Part shown: piece after piece, positions 12,281 through 20,128 of the stretch
How the letters are laid out: each line of letters starts with the position of its first letter
Numbering within the stretch: position 1 is the first letter of the stretch
Virus record (IMG/VR): IMGVR_UViG_3300043119_000438
Span: 1 to 27,602 of that record
Length of the DNA: 27,602 bases
Source: a virus
Strand: one strand, 5' to 3'
The notes under the pieces: generated by a model
The model's database searches: none
What the model was told of the DNA's origin: nothing
The model's input: only the letters and a program-made list of their open reading frames with translations
Translations under genes and position numbers: made by a program

Positions 12281-12819
12281 ATCAATTTATTCTCCTTTAA
12301 ATTGTATTTTTGTATATAATTTCTTACTGTTTTTATTGAACAATTTAGTATTTTAGATATATCTTTTATAGGTAGTTTTTTGCAATTATATAAAAGATTT
12401 AATTTTTGCTTGTCAAGATTTAATATCACAGGATTTAATCCAGTATCATAAGCGTGTCTAATGTTTTCGCTGAATGTACACCATTCAAGGTTTTCAACTT
12501 TGTTGTTTGACTTATTTCCATCTCTATGATTGACAAAATCTTTTCCTTTGATACCATTTATAAAAGTTTCAGCGACTATTCTGTGTACTCGATATGTTGT
12601 TTTTATGCCATTTTTATATAATTTAACACAATGATATCCGTCACTGTTTGTAGTAGTCTTTAAAATTCGTTCTTTAATAATTCCTTTCTTGCCATTACCT
12701 TCTCGTTTTCTTGACAAGCTTTTGACTTTGCCTAAATTGCTAATTTGATAATAACCTTCATATCCTTCTATTGCTTTCCATTCTTCAATCGTAATATCAT
12801 TCCTCCTTATAATTAACAT
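12277..12819 (-). CDS. NUMOD4/HNH homing endonuclease
   Basis: 180 residues. NUMOD4 motif EEWKAIEGYEGYYQISNLGKVKS at residues 12-34, then the HNH core YRVHRIVAETFI / DFVNHRDGNKSNNKVENLEW at about 76-112. A C-terminal HTH (PIKDISKILNCSIKTVRNYIQKY) serves target recognition. Free-standing, between a small gene and ssb. The ATG at 12819 overlaps the previous stop but has no clear ribosome site, whereas a perfect GGAGG lies 6 nt before an in-frame ATT a few codons inside. This suggests a shifted or unusual start. Confidence 0.88.
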   Translation of the reverse strand: MLIIRRNDITIEEWKAIEGYEGYYQISNLGKVKSLSRKREGNGKKGIIKERILKTTTNSDGYHCVKLYKNGIKTTYRVHRIVAETFINGIKGKDFVNHRDGNKSNNKVENLEWCTFSENIRHAYDTGLNPVILNLDKQKLNLLYNCKKLPIKDISKILNCSIKTVRNYIQKYNLKENKLI

Positions 12820-13040
12820 CTATCAGCTTTTATGCCTATAAATTTTAAAATCTCAACTATAAACCCTTCGCCCCATGCACTGAATCTATAATATTCACCG
12901 TCAAAAGCGTACCATTCCTCTGTATCTTCCTCAAACGGATTAATTTCACTAACCGAAACAACATCATTATCAACCGATATTTCATATTTTTTAGGTTCTT
13001 GTTTACATTTTTCTAACCAAAATTTATCTTGTTCGTTCAT
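12813..13040 (-). CDS. Small acidic phage protein, unknown function
   Basis: 75 residues, ATG with GGGAG upstream. Acidic centre (EINPFEEDTEEWYAFDGEYY) and aromatic-rich. No known family. Its end overlaps the homing endonuclease gene, so the endonuclease inserted beside it without breaking it, or clipped its original end. Confidence 0.55.
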   Translation of the reverse strand: MNEQDKFWLEKCKQEPKKYEISVDNDVVSVSEINPFEEDTEEWYAFDGEYYRFSAWGEGFIVEILKFIGIKADRC

Positions 13041-13044
13041 TCAT

Positions 13045-13497
13045 TTACTCCCTCCCTGTACTTCCAAAACCGCCTGTACCTCTGCTAGTTTCGTCTAATT
13101 CTTCTACTTCTTCCCATTCTGCTTGATATACGTCAACTATTATTCCTTGTGCTATCCTATCGCCATGTTTCACCTCAAAAGGTTCCTTGCCATGATTAGT
13201 TAAGCATATCTTTATTTCACCTCTATAATCAGAATCTATAGTGCCTATGCCATGTGTTACACTTATACCATGTTTAAATGCGTTTCCGCTTCTTCCTGGT
13301 ATTAATAGCGCCTTGCCTTTTGGTAGTTGTATGTATAATCCTGTGTCAATATTGCATTGTTGACCTGGTGCAATCTTAATATATCTACAACTTTTGATAT
13401 CGTAAGGCAATACTGCTCTTATATCAAATGCTGCTGCCCCTTCTGTTTCATACTTTGGCAATGGAAATCCACTTTTATTTATTATTTTTACTTTCAT
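13045..13497 (-). CDS. dut: dUTP diphosphatase
   Basis: 150 residues with all five trimeric dUTPase motifs in order: AAAFDIRA, GRSGNAFKHGI, GTIDSDYRGEI, GDRIAQGII and the P-loop-like RGTGGFGSTG at the C-terminus. Hydrolyses dUTP to dUMP and PPi, keeping uracil out of phage DNA and feeding dTMP synthesis. The catalytic Asp lies in the third motif. Full length, no missing residue. Confidence 0.97.
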   Translation of the reverse strand: MKVKIINKSGFPLPKYETEGAAAFDIRAVLPYDIKSCRYIKIAPGQQCNIDTGLYIQLPKGKALLIPGRSGNAFKHGISVTHGIGTIDSDYRGEIKICLTNHGKEPFEVKHGDRIAQGIIVDVYQAEWEEVEELDETSRGTGGFGSTGRE

Positions 13498-13794
13498 TTA
13501 TTTCTCTACCTCCGTTATCTCAATTCCCATAATTTCACCCAAAACCTCTAATCCCTCACTTGTAACACAATACAGTTTAGGATTCTCTCCAAACCCTTGT
13601 TGAAAGTTTGTCTTTCTTGCCAATCCTTGTTCAACTAAGTTGTCCCATTCTTTATCATCACCAGATGTTGTAAAATAGTTTCTCCACGCTTTATATTTTC
13701 TGTGCTTAGTTCCTGTTACCCTTCTATTTTCAAGACCTATGCAGTGTTTTATAAGTCTAATTTGACTTGTTGTTATTGTGTAATTTTTGTTCAT
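13498..13794 (-). CDS. Phage protein, unknown function
   Basis: 98 residues; the ATG at 13794 follows AAGGAGG; the longer frame has no such site. Starts TITTSQIRLIKHCIGLENRR, with KYKAWRNYFTTSGDDKEW, then YCVTSEGLEVLGEIMGIEI. The last part looks like a winged helix (VTSEGLEVL). Its start overlaps the preceding stop (ATGA). Confidence 0.6.
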   Translation of the reverse strand: MNKNYTITTSQIRLIKHCIGLENRRVTGTKHRKYKAWRNYFTTSGDDKEWDNLVEQGLARKTNFQQGFGENPKLYCVTSEGLEVLGEIMGIEITEVEK

Positions 13795-14198
13795 TCGATT
13801 TCCTCCTTGTAAGATTTTGGTTTTTCTTGCCATGCTATAACATTGCATTTGCTTTCTTTGAATGTAATGGATTTTTTATTAAATTTATATTTTCCCCAAC
13901 CTAAACACATATCATAATTCATGATAAAAATATCTTTGCCATCGCTTACAATATATGTATCGTCGTAACTCGGTAATCTCTCTTTACAAGATATCCAACC
14001 ACCATTTAATTGTTTTTCGAGAGTTTCTATTGCTAAATCAAATATTTCTTTAAATTCCAATCCACTTTGTTTTAATTCTTCAAAATTACAACCAACAATT
14101 CCTAAATCTATTGCTTTTTTAATTTCTTCATCTTCTAAGCTTTTATCTAATGTAACTATTGATTGCTTTAATTTTTCTATCGCTTTTTCAATCTCCAT
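13791..14198 (-). CDS. DUF551 protein
   Basis: 135 residues from the ATG at 14198 with GGGGAAAG upstream (a longer in-frame start exists but would overlap the neighbour by more). N-terminal half helical (EKAIEKLKQSIVTLDKSLED, LEFKEIFDLAIETLEKQL). Then the DUF551 motif GGWISCKERLPSYDDTYIVSD with its C-terminal VIAWQEKPKSY. DUF551 is frequent in phages; function unknown. Confidence 0.75.
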   Translation of the reverse strand: MEIEKAIEKLKQSIVTLDKSLEDEEIKKAIDLGIVGCNFEELKQSGLEFKEIFDLAIETLEKQLNGGWISCKERLPSYDDTYIVSDGKDIFIMNYDMCLGWGKYKFNKKSITFKESKCNVIAWQEKPKSYKEEIE

Positions 14199-14310
14199 CT
14201 TTCCCCAACCTTTCATTTTTATATTCTTCAAGTCCAACAATAATGACAATACTCATTCCAGTAGCTCCAAAGATTGAGCCTAGTATAAAAGTTATGATGT
14301 GTGCAATCAT
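14188..14310 (-). CDS. Tiny membrane protein (DUF3789-like)
   Basis: 40 residues. The ATG overlaps the previous stop (ATGA) with AGGAAAA before it, and its end overlaps the DUF551 gene start. One or two membrane segments: MIAHIITFILGSIFGATGMS and IVIIVGL, then a charged tail EEYKNERLGKDGD. This layout is common in Firmicute phage replication operons (DUF3789-type). No role is known. Confidence 0.6.
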   Translation of the reverse strand: MIAHIITFILGSIFGATGMSIVIIVGLEEYKNERLGKDGD

Positions 14311-14744
14311 TGTTGTTTTCCTAGTGCCTTTTCAGCTTCTTCTCGTGTTAGAAATAAATCTTCCATTCTGTGGCTTTCACCAGTTTCAAACCAACTACCA
14401 TTATCTTCATTTTGAAAAGCTAGCATAACCCTAGTTTCATCTTTGTCTATGCAAAAACCGCTAATTTTACAGATATGTGTTTTATTTTTTATATTTATAA
14501 AAACTGTATCTCCAAACTTAAAATGTAATATAATTAACAGTTTTTGCATTTCTAAATCTTCATACTCTTTTAATTGTTCTAAGATTGTATCAACTAATTC
14601 TTTGTTAAATGGTGATATTTCCTCTGGCTCTAATCCTGTAGATTTATAATCTGCCAATTTATTCAAAGCATCTGATAAATTAAAATGATGTTCTCTTAAT
14701 GTTTCTATGGCTCTATCTGTTTTGTTATTAGTTAATTGTTCCAT
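14307..14744 (-). CDS. Conserved phage protein with C-terminal LTREEAEKAL motif
   Basis: 145 residues, GGGAGG 7 nt before the ATG. N-terminal DRAIETLREHHFNLSDALNK and KLADYKSTGLEPEEI is a phrase seen in many phage hypothetical proteins. A beta-type centre (FGDTVFINIKNKTHICKISG) and a terminal LFLTREEAEKAL follow. The function of the family is not known. Confidence 0.65.
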   Translation of the reverse strand: MEQLTNNKTDRAIETLREHHFNLSDALNKLADYKSTGLEPEEISPFNKELVDTILEQLKEYEDLEMQKLLIILHFKFGDTVFINIKNKTHICKISGFCIDKDETRVMLAFQNEDNGSWFETGESHRMEDLFLTREEAEKALGKQQ

Positions 14745-14755
14745 CTTCTACCTCC

Positions 14756-15508
14756 CTAATTCACGTTATAAATAGTTGTTTGAACATTCTTAGCTAACTT
14801 ATTATTAAAATCACTAACAAATTGCTTTACAATTTCAAACCCGTATGATTTCCTCCCCAACTGTTCGGCAGCTAACAAAGTTGTTCCGCTCCCTGCACAT
14901 GGGTCAATTACCACGTCGTTAACATCTGTAAATATGCTTATTAATTTTTTTAGCACTGGTAATGGTTTTTGGTTAGGATGTATTTTCGGAACCGAATTAT
15001 CTTTTTCCCAATGCATCCAATTAAAAATCATTTTTCCGTCATTATTAAATTTTGGTAGCTTGTCTCTATATAAAACAACTGCATGCTCTGTCGCTCCGAC
15101 TATTTTCATATTTGCTTTTAGCACTTGTGGGCTATAATTTTTAATAAAGAACATTGGAAACCCATGATTAAAACCATATCTTTTGCCTGTATCAATCAGC
15201 ATTTGCATTTGGTCGAATGCACAAAATATTATCATTGCTGGTGCTTTGTTTACTTCTTTAGGTTCTTTTATAAGTAACTTGCTACAAAAATGCATATACT
15301 CTACTAGGTTAAAGTTTGAATCACTGTTGAAAAATTGCTTGCCTGCTTTCTTGCTTTCACCTTTTTTGTTATCACCGTCAATATACCATTCCGTTGAACT
15401 GCCATAAGCATTTTTGCCAATGCAATATGGTATATCTGCTATCACTAATTGCGCTTTTGGTATTCCATATTTTTTATAATTTTGGAAATTATCATGATAT
15501 AGCTTCAT
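14756..15508 (-). CDS. DNA methyltransferase, beta class (N6-adenine or N4-cytosine)
   Basis: 250 residues. Motif IV near the N-terminus reads ADIPYCIG (D-I-P-Y instead of D-P-P-Y), and the SAM-binding motif I comes later as DPCAGSGTT, with HPNQKPLPVL before it: the beta-class circular permutation. No restriction partner is adjacent, so it probably protects phage DNA or mimics host modification. The Ile in the catalytic tetrad is a known but less usual variant. Confidence 0.88.
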   Translation of the reverse strand: MKLYHDNFQNYKKYGIPKAQLVIADIPYCIGKNAYGSSTEWYIDGDNKKGESKKAGKQFFNSDSNFNLVEYMHFCSKLLIKEPKEVNKAPAMIIFCAFDQMQMLIDTGKRYGFNHGFPMFFIKNYSPQVLKANMKIVGATEHAVVLYRDKLPKFNNDGKMIFNWMHWEKDNSVPKIHPNQKPLPVLKKLISIFTDVNDVVIDPCAGSGTTLLAAEQLGRKSYGFEIVKQFVSDFNNKLAKNVQTTIYNVN

Positions 15509-15512
15509 ATTG

Positions 15513-15761
15513 TCATCTCTCTTTCTTAAACTGTTCTCTAAGCTCTAACATTTTCTTTCCCATTTTTGCATCTTCTTTATTTTCTATTTCTTCAATCAAA
15601 TTAACATTTCTCATGTTCAAAAGATGTTGACTTCCATCACTCGTAGTTATCAATGCTGTGTCTTGTTCTTGCCTAATTTGACTAACATTCTTAAAATTCC
15701 TTGATGTTGATATAGAATTGAACCAGACTTTTATAATTGCGTTGTTAAATTCTGCTATCAT
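15513..15761 (-). CDS. Small phage protein, unknown function
   Basis: 82 residues, GGAGG 7 nt before the ATG. Starts MIAEFNNAIIKVWFNSI, with DTALITTSDGSQHLLN, then a charged coil ending REQFKKER. A small beta sheet plus helix; no family recognised. 4 nt before the methyltransferase start. Confidence 0.55.
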   Translation of the reverse strand: MIAEFNNAIIKVWFNSISTSRNFKNVSQIRQEQDTALITTSDGSQHLLNMRNVNLIEEIENKEDAKMGKKMLELREQFKKER

Positions 15762-15777
15762 ATAAATTCCTCCACTT

Positions 15778-16137
15778 TTATTTATTTAACCACTTATCCA
15801 TTTTTTCATATAACTTTTTAGCACACTCTTTGCATAATGACATTCCACAGCCGTATTCATCGCAAAAGCTAAATGAAGTTTCTATCCATTCATCAACATA
15901 TTTTCCGCAAGATGAACATTGTTCTTTACCTTCTAATGGATATTTTTTCTTTATTTCTTTAATTGGTTTGCACATTTTATAATAAACATGTTCTAATGGT
16001 GATTCTTTGCTTAACATTGTTTCTTTGCTACATTTATGCGACCAATACGAATTGAACCAACTATCAAATCCGTCTTTAGTATTTTTAATAATAGTTTTGA
16101 GCTTTTTATCTTCGTTATTTACTTTCCATTCAAGCAT
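15778..16137 (-). CDS. Zinc-ribbon phage protein
   Basis: 119 residues from the ATG at 16137 (AGGAGG upstream; the longer frame overlaps the previous gene and lacks a site). The C-terminal half has CSSCGKYVDEW, then FCDEYGCGMSLCKECAKK, giving a likely two-metal ribbon. The N-terminal half is charged. Could bind nucleic acid or protein; no family recognised. Confidence 0.6.
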   Translation of the reverse strand: MLEWKVNNEDKKLKTIIKNTKDGFDSWFNSYWSHKCSKETMLSKESPLEHVYYKMCKPIKEIKKKYPLEGKEQCSSCGKYVDEWIETSFSFCDEYGCGMSLCKECAKKLYEKMDKWLNK

Positions 16138-16147
16138 TTTGCACCTC

Positions 16148-16681
16148 CTAATCCAACAAATAAACTTTAGCCATATGCCTACCAATAGACGGTATATCTT
16201 CTAAGTTCTTTGTATAAATATCCAACTTGTTACCAATTATTGCACTTCCGCTATCCTCTACGGTTCGTATACCAATTCCTTCGATAAACACTCTACTTCC
16301 TACAGGCAATACCGACCAGTCTGATGCGATAGTATAATCCTCTTTCACAGGTTCACCGCTAGCGGTAATACCGTAGTCTTTATCTCCTGGATTCTTGCCT
16401 GTGCTTTCAAAATTCGCTGTGTAATATGTAATTTGAAACTCTCCGATATAATTATTTTCAGATAATAAACTCTTAATTTCCCTAGCATCTTCCAAAGCAT
16501 ATTTCAAAGCCATATTTTCGATTTTAAGCTTGTCAAGGTTCGTTGTGGTGTAAATATACCTTGTCGTGCTTTTTGTTTCTTCTTGACATGTCCCATAAGC
16601 TGTGATAACAAATATTGTAAGTATTAAAAGCCACGAAATTATTATTGTTAGAATTATGTTTCTTTGTCGTTTATTTTTCAT
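16148..16681 (-). CDS. 3D-domain exported/membrane-anchored protein
   Basis: 177 residues. Basic start then a membrane segment at about residues 9-29, a helical spacer (45-75), and a double-psi beta-barrel 3D domain (about 78-177). Its three aspartate motifs are TIASDWSVLPVGSRVFIEGI, TVEDSGSAIIGNKLDIY and, within the latter, the LD of LDIY. Related domains occur in cell-wall lytic or RlpA/MltA-like proteins. Exporting a wall-active domain from the replication operon, between methyltransferase and loader genes, is unusual; it may act at the host surface. Confidence 0.82.
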   Translation of the reverse strand: MKNKRQRNIILTIIISWLLILTIFVITAYGTCQEETKSTTRYIYTTTNLDKLKIENMALKYALEDAREIKSLLSENNYIGEFQITYYTANFESTGKNPGDKDYGITASGEPVKEDYTIASDWSVLPVGSRVFIEGIGIRTVEDSGSAIIGNKLDIYTKNLEDIPSIGRHMAKVYLLD

Positions 16682-17460
16682 TAGTTACCTCCATCAATCT
16701 TTAACCGATAATTATTCTTAATATTCTTGTCAATCTCTACAAGATAATCCTTGCACATTTCATATATCCTAGAGCCAATAGCTTCATCAAAATTCAATAA
16801 ATCGTTCATGTCGTGTTCGCTAGATAAGATAATCGGCAATTTGTTCATGTATCGGTAATTGATAATCTCAAACATGATGTTTTTATCACTATCCGTTGTC
16901 TTACCTTTCAACATATCGTCTATTAGCAATACTTTTGCATTTCTGTATTTGTCTAGTTGCTTTTGATAATATTCTTCATCGGTCATGTTTTGCTTTAAGT
17001 TTGTAATCACATCTCTATAACTGAAATAAGCAACTGACATTTTCCTTTTCTGCAAAAGACTTAATCCTAAGGCTATTGTTAAATGACTCTTGCCTGCTCC
17101 AACTTGTCCAATAAATGCTATACTATTTTGCTTAGTGTTTTTAATTTTCATAAAGTTTTTATAATATGCCAATCCAACGTTTTTCATCAACTTTGAAGTC
17201 TCGTTCCATTCTTCAAAATTTGTGAATGTGAACTTATCATCTTTGATTCCGCTATTTTCAAACATTTTCTCTGCTTCTGCTATCTCGAAACATTCGCATC
17301 TTTTGCAGTTATTATTATCGTCCATTATCCAGTATGTATCTTTGCATTTAGGACATTTATATAAGTCCAAGTTCTGCGATTTCTTCATCAAGCGATTTTC
17401 CGCTACTCTCTGTTTTAATCTTTGGAACGTCAAATTTAATTCTGTTTCCGTACTTTCCAT
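16681..17460 (-). CDS. dnaC: DnaC-type helicase loader ATPase
   Basis: 259 residues from the ATG at 17460. CPKCKDTYWIM with later CKRC forms a zinc ribbon (about 36-60). AAA+ core: Walker A GQVGAGKSH, Walker B AKVLLIDDM, sensor-type LPIILSSEHD and an arginine-containing SRIYEMC. Loads the host replicative helicase at the site opened by the organizer. It overlaps the organizer gene by 104 nt in another frame; a later start at 17388 would shorten this to 32 nt, but has no better ribosome site. Confidence 0.9.
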   Translation of the reverse strand: MESTETELNLTFQRLKQRVAENRLMKKSQNLDLYKCPKCKDTYWIMDDNNNCKRCECFEIAEAEKMFENSGIKDDKFTFTNFEEWNETSKLMKNVGLAYYKNFMKIKNTKQNSIAFIGQVGAGKSHLTIALGLSLLQKRKMSVAYFSYRDVITNLKQNMTDEEYYQKQLDKYRNAKVLLIDDMLKGKTTDSDKNIMFEIINYRYMNKLPIILSSEHDMNDLLNFDEAIGSRIYEMCKDYLVEIDKNIKNNYRLKIDGGN

Positions 17461-18181
17461 TGCTTTCACCGCCTTTTTTATCCTTACTAGCCCATTTGGT
17501 TATTGCTAGATAATGATTTTTATACTTATATCCTTTAAGCTCAATGCCTTCTGATAATGTATTTATCCAATATTCCCATTTACAAGGAAACTTTTCTTTG
17601 AGTTGTTCTAATTGTTTGTCAGTAAGTAAAACATTTTTGTATTCACCATATTTATGTTTTTTATTAATATCTATTTCTTTATCTTTATCTATTTCTTTAT
17701 CTATTTCTTTATCTATATCTTTATCTAGCGAGCTAACATTAGCTTTACTGTTAGTTTTACTGTTAGTTTTACAATCCTCTTTACCCTCTGCGATTAGCTT
17801 TTGTTTTTCTCTATATTCTTGCATATAGGTTCGCATATACTCTTTTTTATTTTCCAACTGGTCTAACGTTTGATGTTTGCTCCAATTCGGAATTGTTATT
17901 GCATTATTTATCACTTCAATCATTCCAAATTTTTCAAAAGTACTAATTGCTAATCTTACTGTGTTTATAGGTCTCCTAAATATTGTTGCAAGCATTTCAT
18001 CCGTATATGGTAATTTGTCATTAAATAATAAAACTCCACCATTATTAATTTTTCCCGCTAATGTCAATAATTTGAACCATATTACAATCATTGCATCTGA
18101 TTCGGGCATGCTCTCCACTAACAATATTTTTTCATCATCGAATATATCTGTTACAATTTTAATCCATTTAACATCTGCCAT
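17357..18181 (-). CDS. Phage replisome organizer
   Basis: 274 residues from the ATG at 18181 (GAGGTG upstream, overlapping the previous stop as TAATG). N-terminal winged helix (about 1-115) with VKWIKIVTDIFDDEKILLVE, TDEMLATIFRRPINTVRLAI and MIEVINNAITIPNW: the phage replisome-organizer N-domain. A Lys/Glu/Asp repeat linker (about 152-173) joins a C-terminal domain (LTDKQLEQLKEKFPCKWEYW). Binds the phage origin and hands the helicase-loader complex to it; the dnaC gene follows. Confidence 0.85.
   Translation of the reverse strand: MADVKWIKIVTDIFDDEKILLVESMPESDAMIVIWFKLLTLAGKINNGGVLLFNDKLPYTDEMLATIFRRPINTVRLAISTFEKFGMIEVINNAITIPNWSKHQTLDQLENKKEYMRTYMQEYREKQKLIAEGKEDCKTNSKTNSKANVSSLDKDIDKEIDKEIDKDKEIDINKKHKYGEYKNVLLTDKQLEQLKEKFPCKWEYWINTLSEGIELKGYKYKNHYLAITKWASKDKKGGESNGKYGNRIKFDVPKIKTESSGKSLDEEIAELGLI
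17668..17727. repeat. Short tandem repeats coding a charged linker
   Basis: Repeats of a 12-bp unit (CTATTTCTTTAT and variants) encode DIDKEIDKEIDKDKEID in the organizer linker; next to it are KTNS repeats (17741-17770). Replication slippage could change linker length without a frame shift where units are multiples of three. Confidence 0.8.
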
Positions 18182-18669
18182 TATTTTTTTATCACCTCTT
18201 GCTTGTGTAATTGCACGTGACATTGTTTACAAAGCGTTATTCCATTATCAATGTTATATCTTTCGTTTTCATATTCTGAAAACTTTTTAATATGATGTGC
18301 TTCAAGATTTAAATTACTTCCGCATTTTTTACAGACATAATTATCTCTTTTGAGAACACTTTCTCGCCATTGTCTATATTTGTAAGTTAGCCTTTTCTTT
18401 GCTATTTCTGCTCTTCCGATTACAATATCCCAATTTTTTATTTCGTATATTCCACTATCGTTAATATCAATGAATTTAGACTTTATTAGTGAATCTATAT
18501 CATTTTTATTGCAACCTAGCATTTTGCAAATAGACCTTAAATTATTTAATAAACCCTTTTCATTTGCTCTAATTACTAGATGAAAATATAATGCTTGTGT
18601 CGATAGAGGCATATCTAAAAATGCGTCACTATCTATTATTGTTTTTGCAAACATTCTTTTCTCTGCCAA
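18181..18669 (-). CDS. Organizer N-domain fused to an HNH endonuclease
   Basis: 162 residues from a TTG start with GAAGGTGAG before it. Residues 1-90: MAEKRMFAKTIIDSDAFLDM, LSTQALYFHLVIRANEKGLL, CKMLGCNKNDIDSLIK: the winged-helix domain of a replisome organizer. Residues 95-157: WRESVLKRDNYVCKKCGSN, LEAHHIKKFSEYENERYN, GITLCKQCHVQLH: a complete HNH with two CxxC zinc ligand pairs. The normal C-terminal part of the organizer is replaced. Possibly an endonuclease aimed at the origin by its winged helix. The next gene is a complete organizer. Confidence 0.85.
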   Translation of the reverse strand: MAEKRMFAKTIIDSDAFLDMPLSTQALYFHLVIRANEKGLLNNLRSICKMLGCNKNDIDSLIKSKFIDINDSGIYEIKNWDIVIGRAEIAKKRLTYKYRQWRESVLKRDNYVCKKCGSNLNLEAHHIKKFSEYENERYNIDNGITLCKQCHVQLHKQEVIKK

Positions 18670-18673
18670 TTTC

Positions 18674-19117
18674 TCACCTTCTTGCGTTATTAATTACCGC
18701 ATTTGCTGTTGGATCACTATTGCTCTTGTTAGAAAATTCATTTTCATAACTACCGTAAATATTTTTAATAATTTTTTCTTCGATAGCTATACTTTCTTTT
18801 GATTTTTGTCTTGCGATATCTTTAATCTTGTCAAGTTTTTCTTCTGTTATTAAATTGTTATATAATAAATAACTAATTAATTCACAATTGATATTTCTTT
18901 CTTCAAGACTTTTTTCTTGTATAATTGTTTGTCGATGCTGAATTTGTGTAACCATTTTTTTCAATTGTGAAGCTTTTTGAGCGTAGATATTTTTATGATA
19001 ACCTTTAGCTTTTAACGCTTTTGTATTATACTCGTTCATTTCATCAAGCATATTTTCTAGTAATTCTTCTTCGACCATTAAAGTTGTGCCGCACTTTTTA
19101 CATTTGATTAATCTCAT
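18674..19117 (-). CDS. Zinc-ribbon, coiled-coil phage protein
   Basis: 147 residues, AAAGGAG 7 nt before the ATG. LIKCKKCGTTLMVEE gives a single CxxC at the N-terminus; the rest is helical, with AQKASQLKKMVTQIQHRQTI and an Asn/Ser-rich tail. May form a dimer. Unknown function. Confidence 0.6.
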   Translation of the reverse strand: MRLIKCKKCGTTLMVEEELLENMLDEMNEYNTKALKAKGYHKNIYAQKASQLKKMVTQIQHRQTIIQEKSLEERNINCELISYLLYNNLITEEKLDKIKDIARQKSKESIAIEEKIIKNIYGSYENEFSNKSNSDPTANAVINNARR

Positions 19118-19148
19118 TCTTATTCTCCTTTCATTTGGTGTTAATCAA

Positions 19149-19164
19149 AGGGGATTTCTCCCCT
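19149..19164 (-). terminator. Weak hairpin after the exonuclease gene
   Basis: AGGGGA and TCCCCT pair around a 4-nt loop, followed by TTTG only. It overlaps the exonuclease stop. More likely a partial terminator or mRNA end-stabiliser than a full stop. Confidence 0.35.
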
Positions 19165-20128
19165 ATAAATCAAGCCAATAAATAGGCTCTGTAATTTGTT
19201 TTATACTCTTGCAATAATCGCATACACCGCAACCTATAGGCTCTGCTGTACCCTCTTTAAGTTCTTTAACTCTTAAAATATGTGGCTTGATTTCTTCAAG
19301 AGTTGTTTTTACAAAATCCTCAAGACTATTTTCATCTTCTGTCTCGAATGTTATTAACGCTTTGTCTGGAACATCTTCTTTGCTAGCAGCTATAATATTC
19401 GGTGTAAAATATTCACCTAAATTCTGTTTGATTATTTCACAATAAATAGCCATCTGCCAATCATAATGCCAAGCTAAAATAAAATTAACTTTTCTTTTGT
19501 AGTCATCGGACCAAGTTTTATCAGAAATATTTCTCATGAATTTCAAGTCTGCAAAATATTTCTTCTCTTTGTTCAATAAGTCAACCTTAATTTTTATTGG
19601 TAGACCGAATATATCGCCTGTGAAGATAAATTCTTTCTCACATTGAGTGATAATACTATAGATAGCCTTGTCGTTCTTTAAAACGTCGATTACGGTGTCA
19701 CAAATTTGAAATGAAGCTTTAAGTCCACCAGCATTTTTTCCTTTAGAAGCCATTATCTCTGGATGCTCTTCAATAAACTTTTGAAGAGTTCCTTCGCTCC
19801 ATGCGTGGATATAGCTACCTTGCAACATTGCTTCTGACGATTCTTCCTTTTGATATTTTCCTTCAAGAATAGCCATTTCTCTAGCTTCACATTCAATAAA
19901 TGCTTTTAGTTGAGAGGAACCGCTATATAAGCGATTCATCTCTGGACTAAAATAATTATCATCTGTTGGTATTGGCAATGTATTAATATTCATTTTTGAA
20001 GGTTCTGCTTTGTCAATTTCTATAGGCTTGTTTTTGCCATATAAATTATTTTCTTTGCAAAAATTATCAAAACATCTATCTGCCAATGATGGCTCTATTG
20101 TTAAATCAGTAAATTTAATATTATTCAT
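19163..20128 (-). CDS. PD-(D/E)XK exonuclease (RecE/YqaJ type)
   Basis: 321 residues. Motif blocks: LYSGSSQLKAFIECEAREM, AMLQGSYIHAWSEG (motif I region), then the core IKVDLLNKEKKYFADLKF (D...D-x-K) and AWHYDWQMAIYCEI with the motif III Q. The C-terminus has CGVCDYC, a cysteine cluster like the iron-sulfur or zinc staple of related nucleases. Chews one strand so RecT can anneal the exposed ssDNA. Overlaps the recT end by 8 nt. Confidence 0.85.
   Translation of the reverse strand: MNNIKFTDLTIEPSLADRCFDNFCKENNLYGKNKPIEIDKAEPSKMNINTLPIPTDDNYFSPEMNRLYSGSSQLKAFIECEAREMAILEGKYQKEESSEAMLQGSYIHAWSEGTLQKFIEEHPEIMASKGKNAGGLKASFQICDTVIDVLKNDKAIYSIITQCEKEFIFTGDIFGLPIKIKVDLLNKEKKYFADLKFMRNISDKTWSDDYKRKVNFILAWHYDWQMAIYCEIIKQNLGEYFTPNIIAASKEDVPDKALITFETEDENSLEDFVKTTLEEIKPHILRVKELKEGTAEPIGCGVCDYCKSIKQITEPIYWLDL

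Noticed and set aside
17668-17770. Tandem repeats considered as a CRISPR-like or regulatory array
   Set aside because: The units are contiguous without spacers, in frame with the organizer gene, and explain a charged linker.
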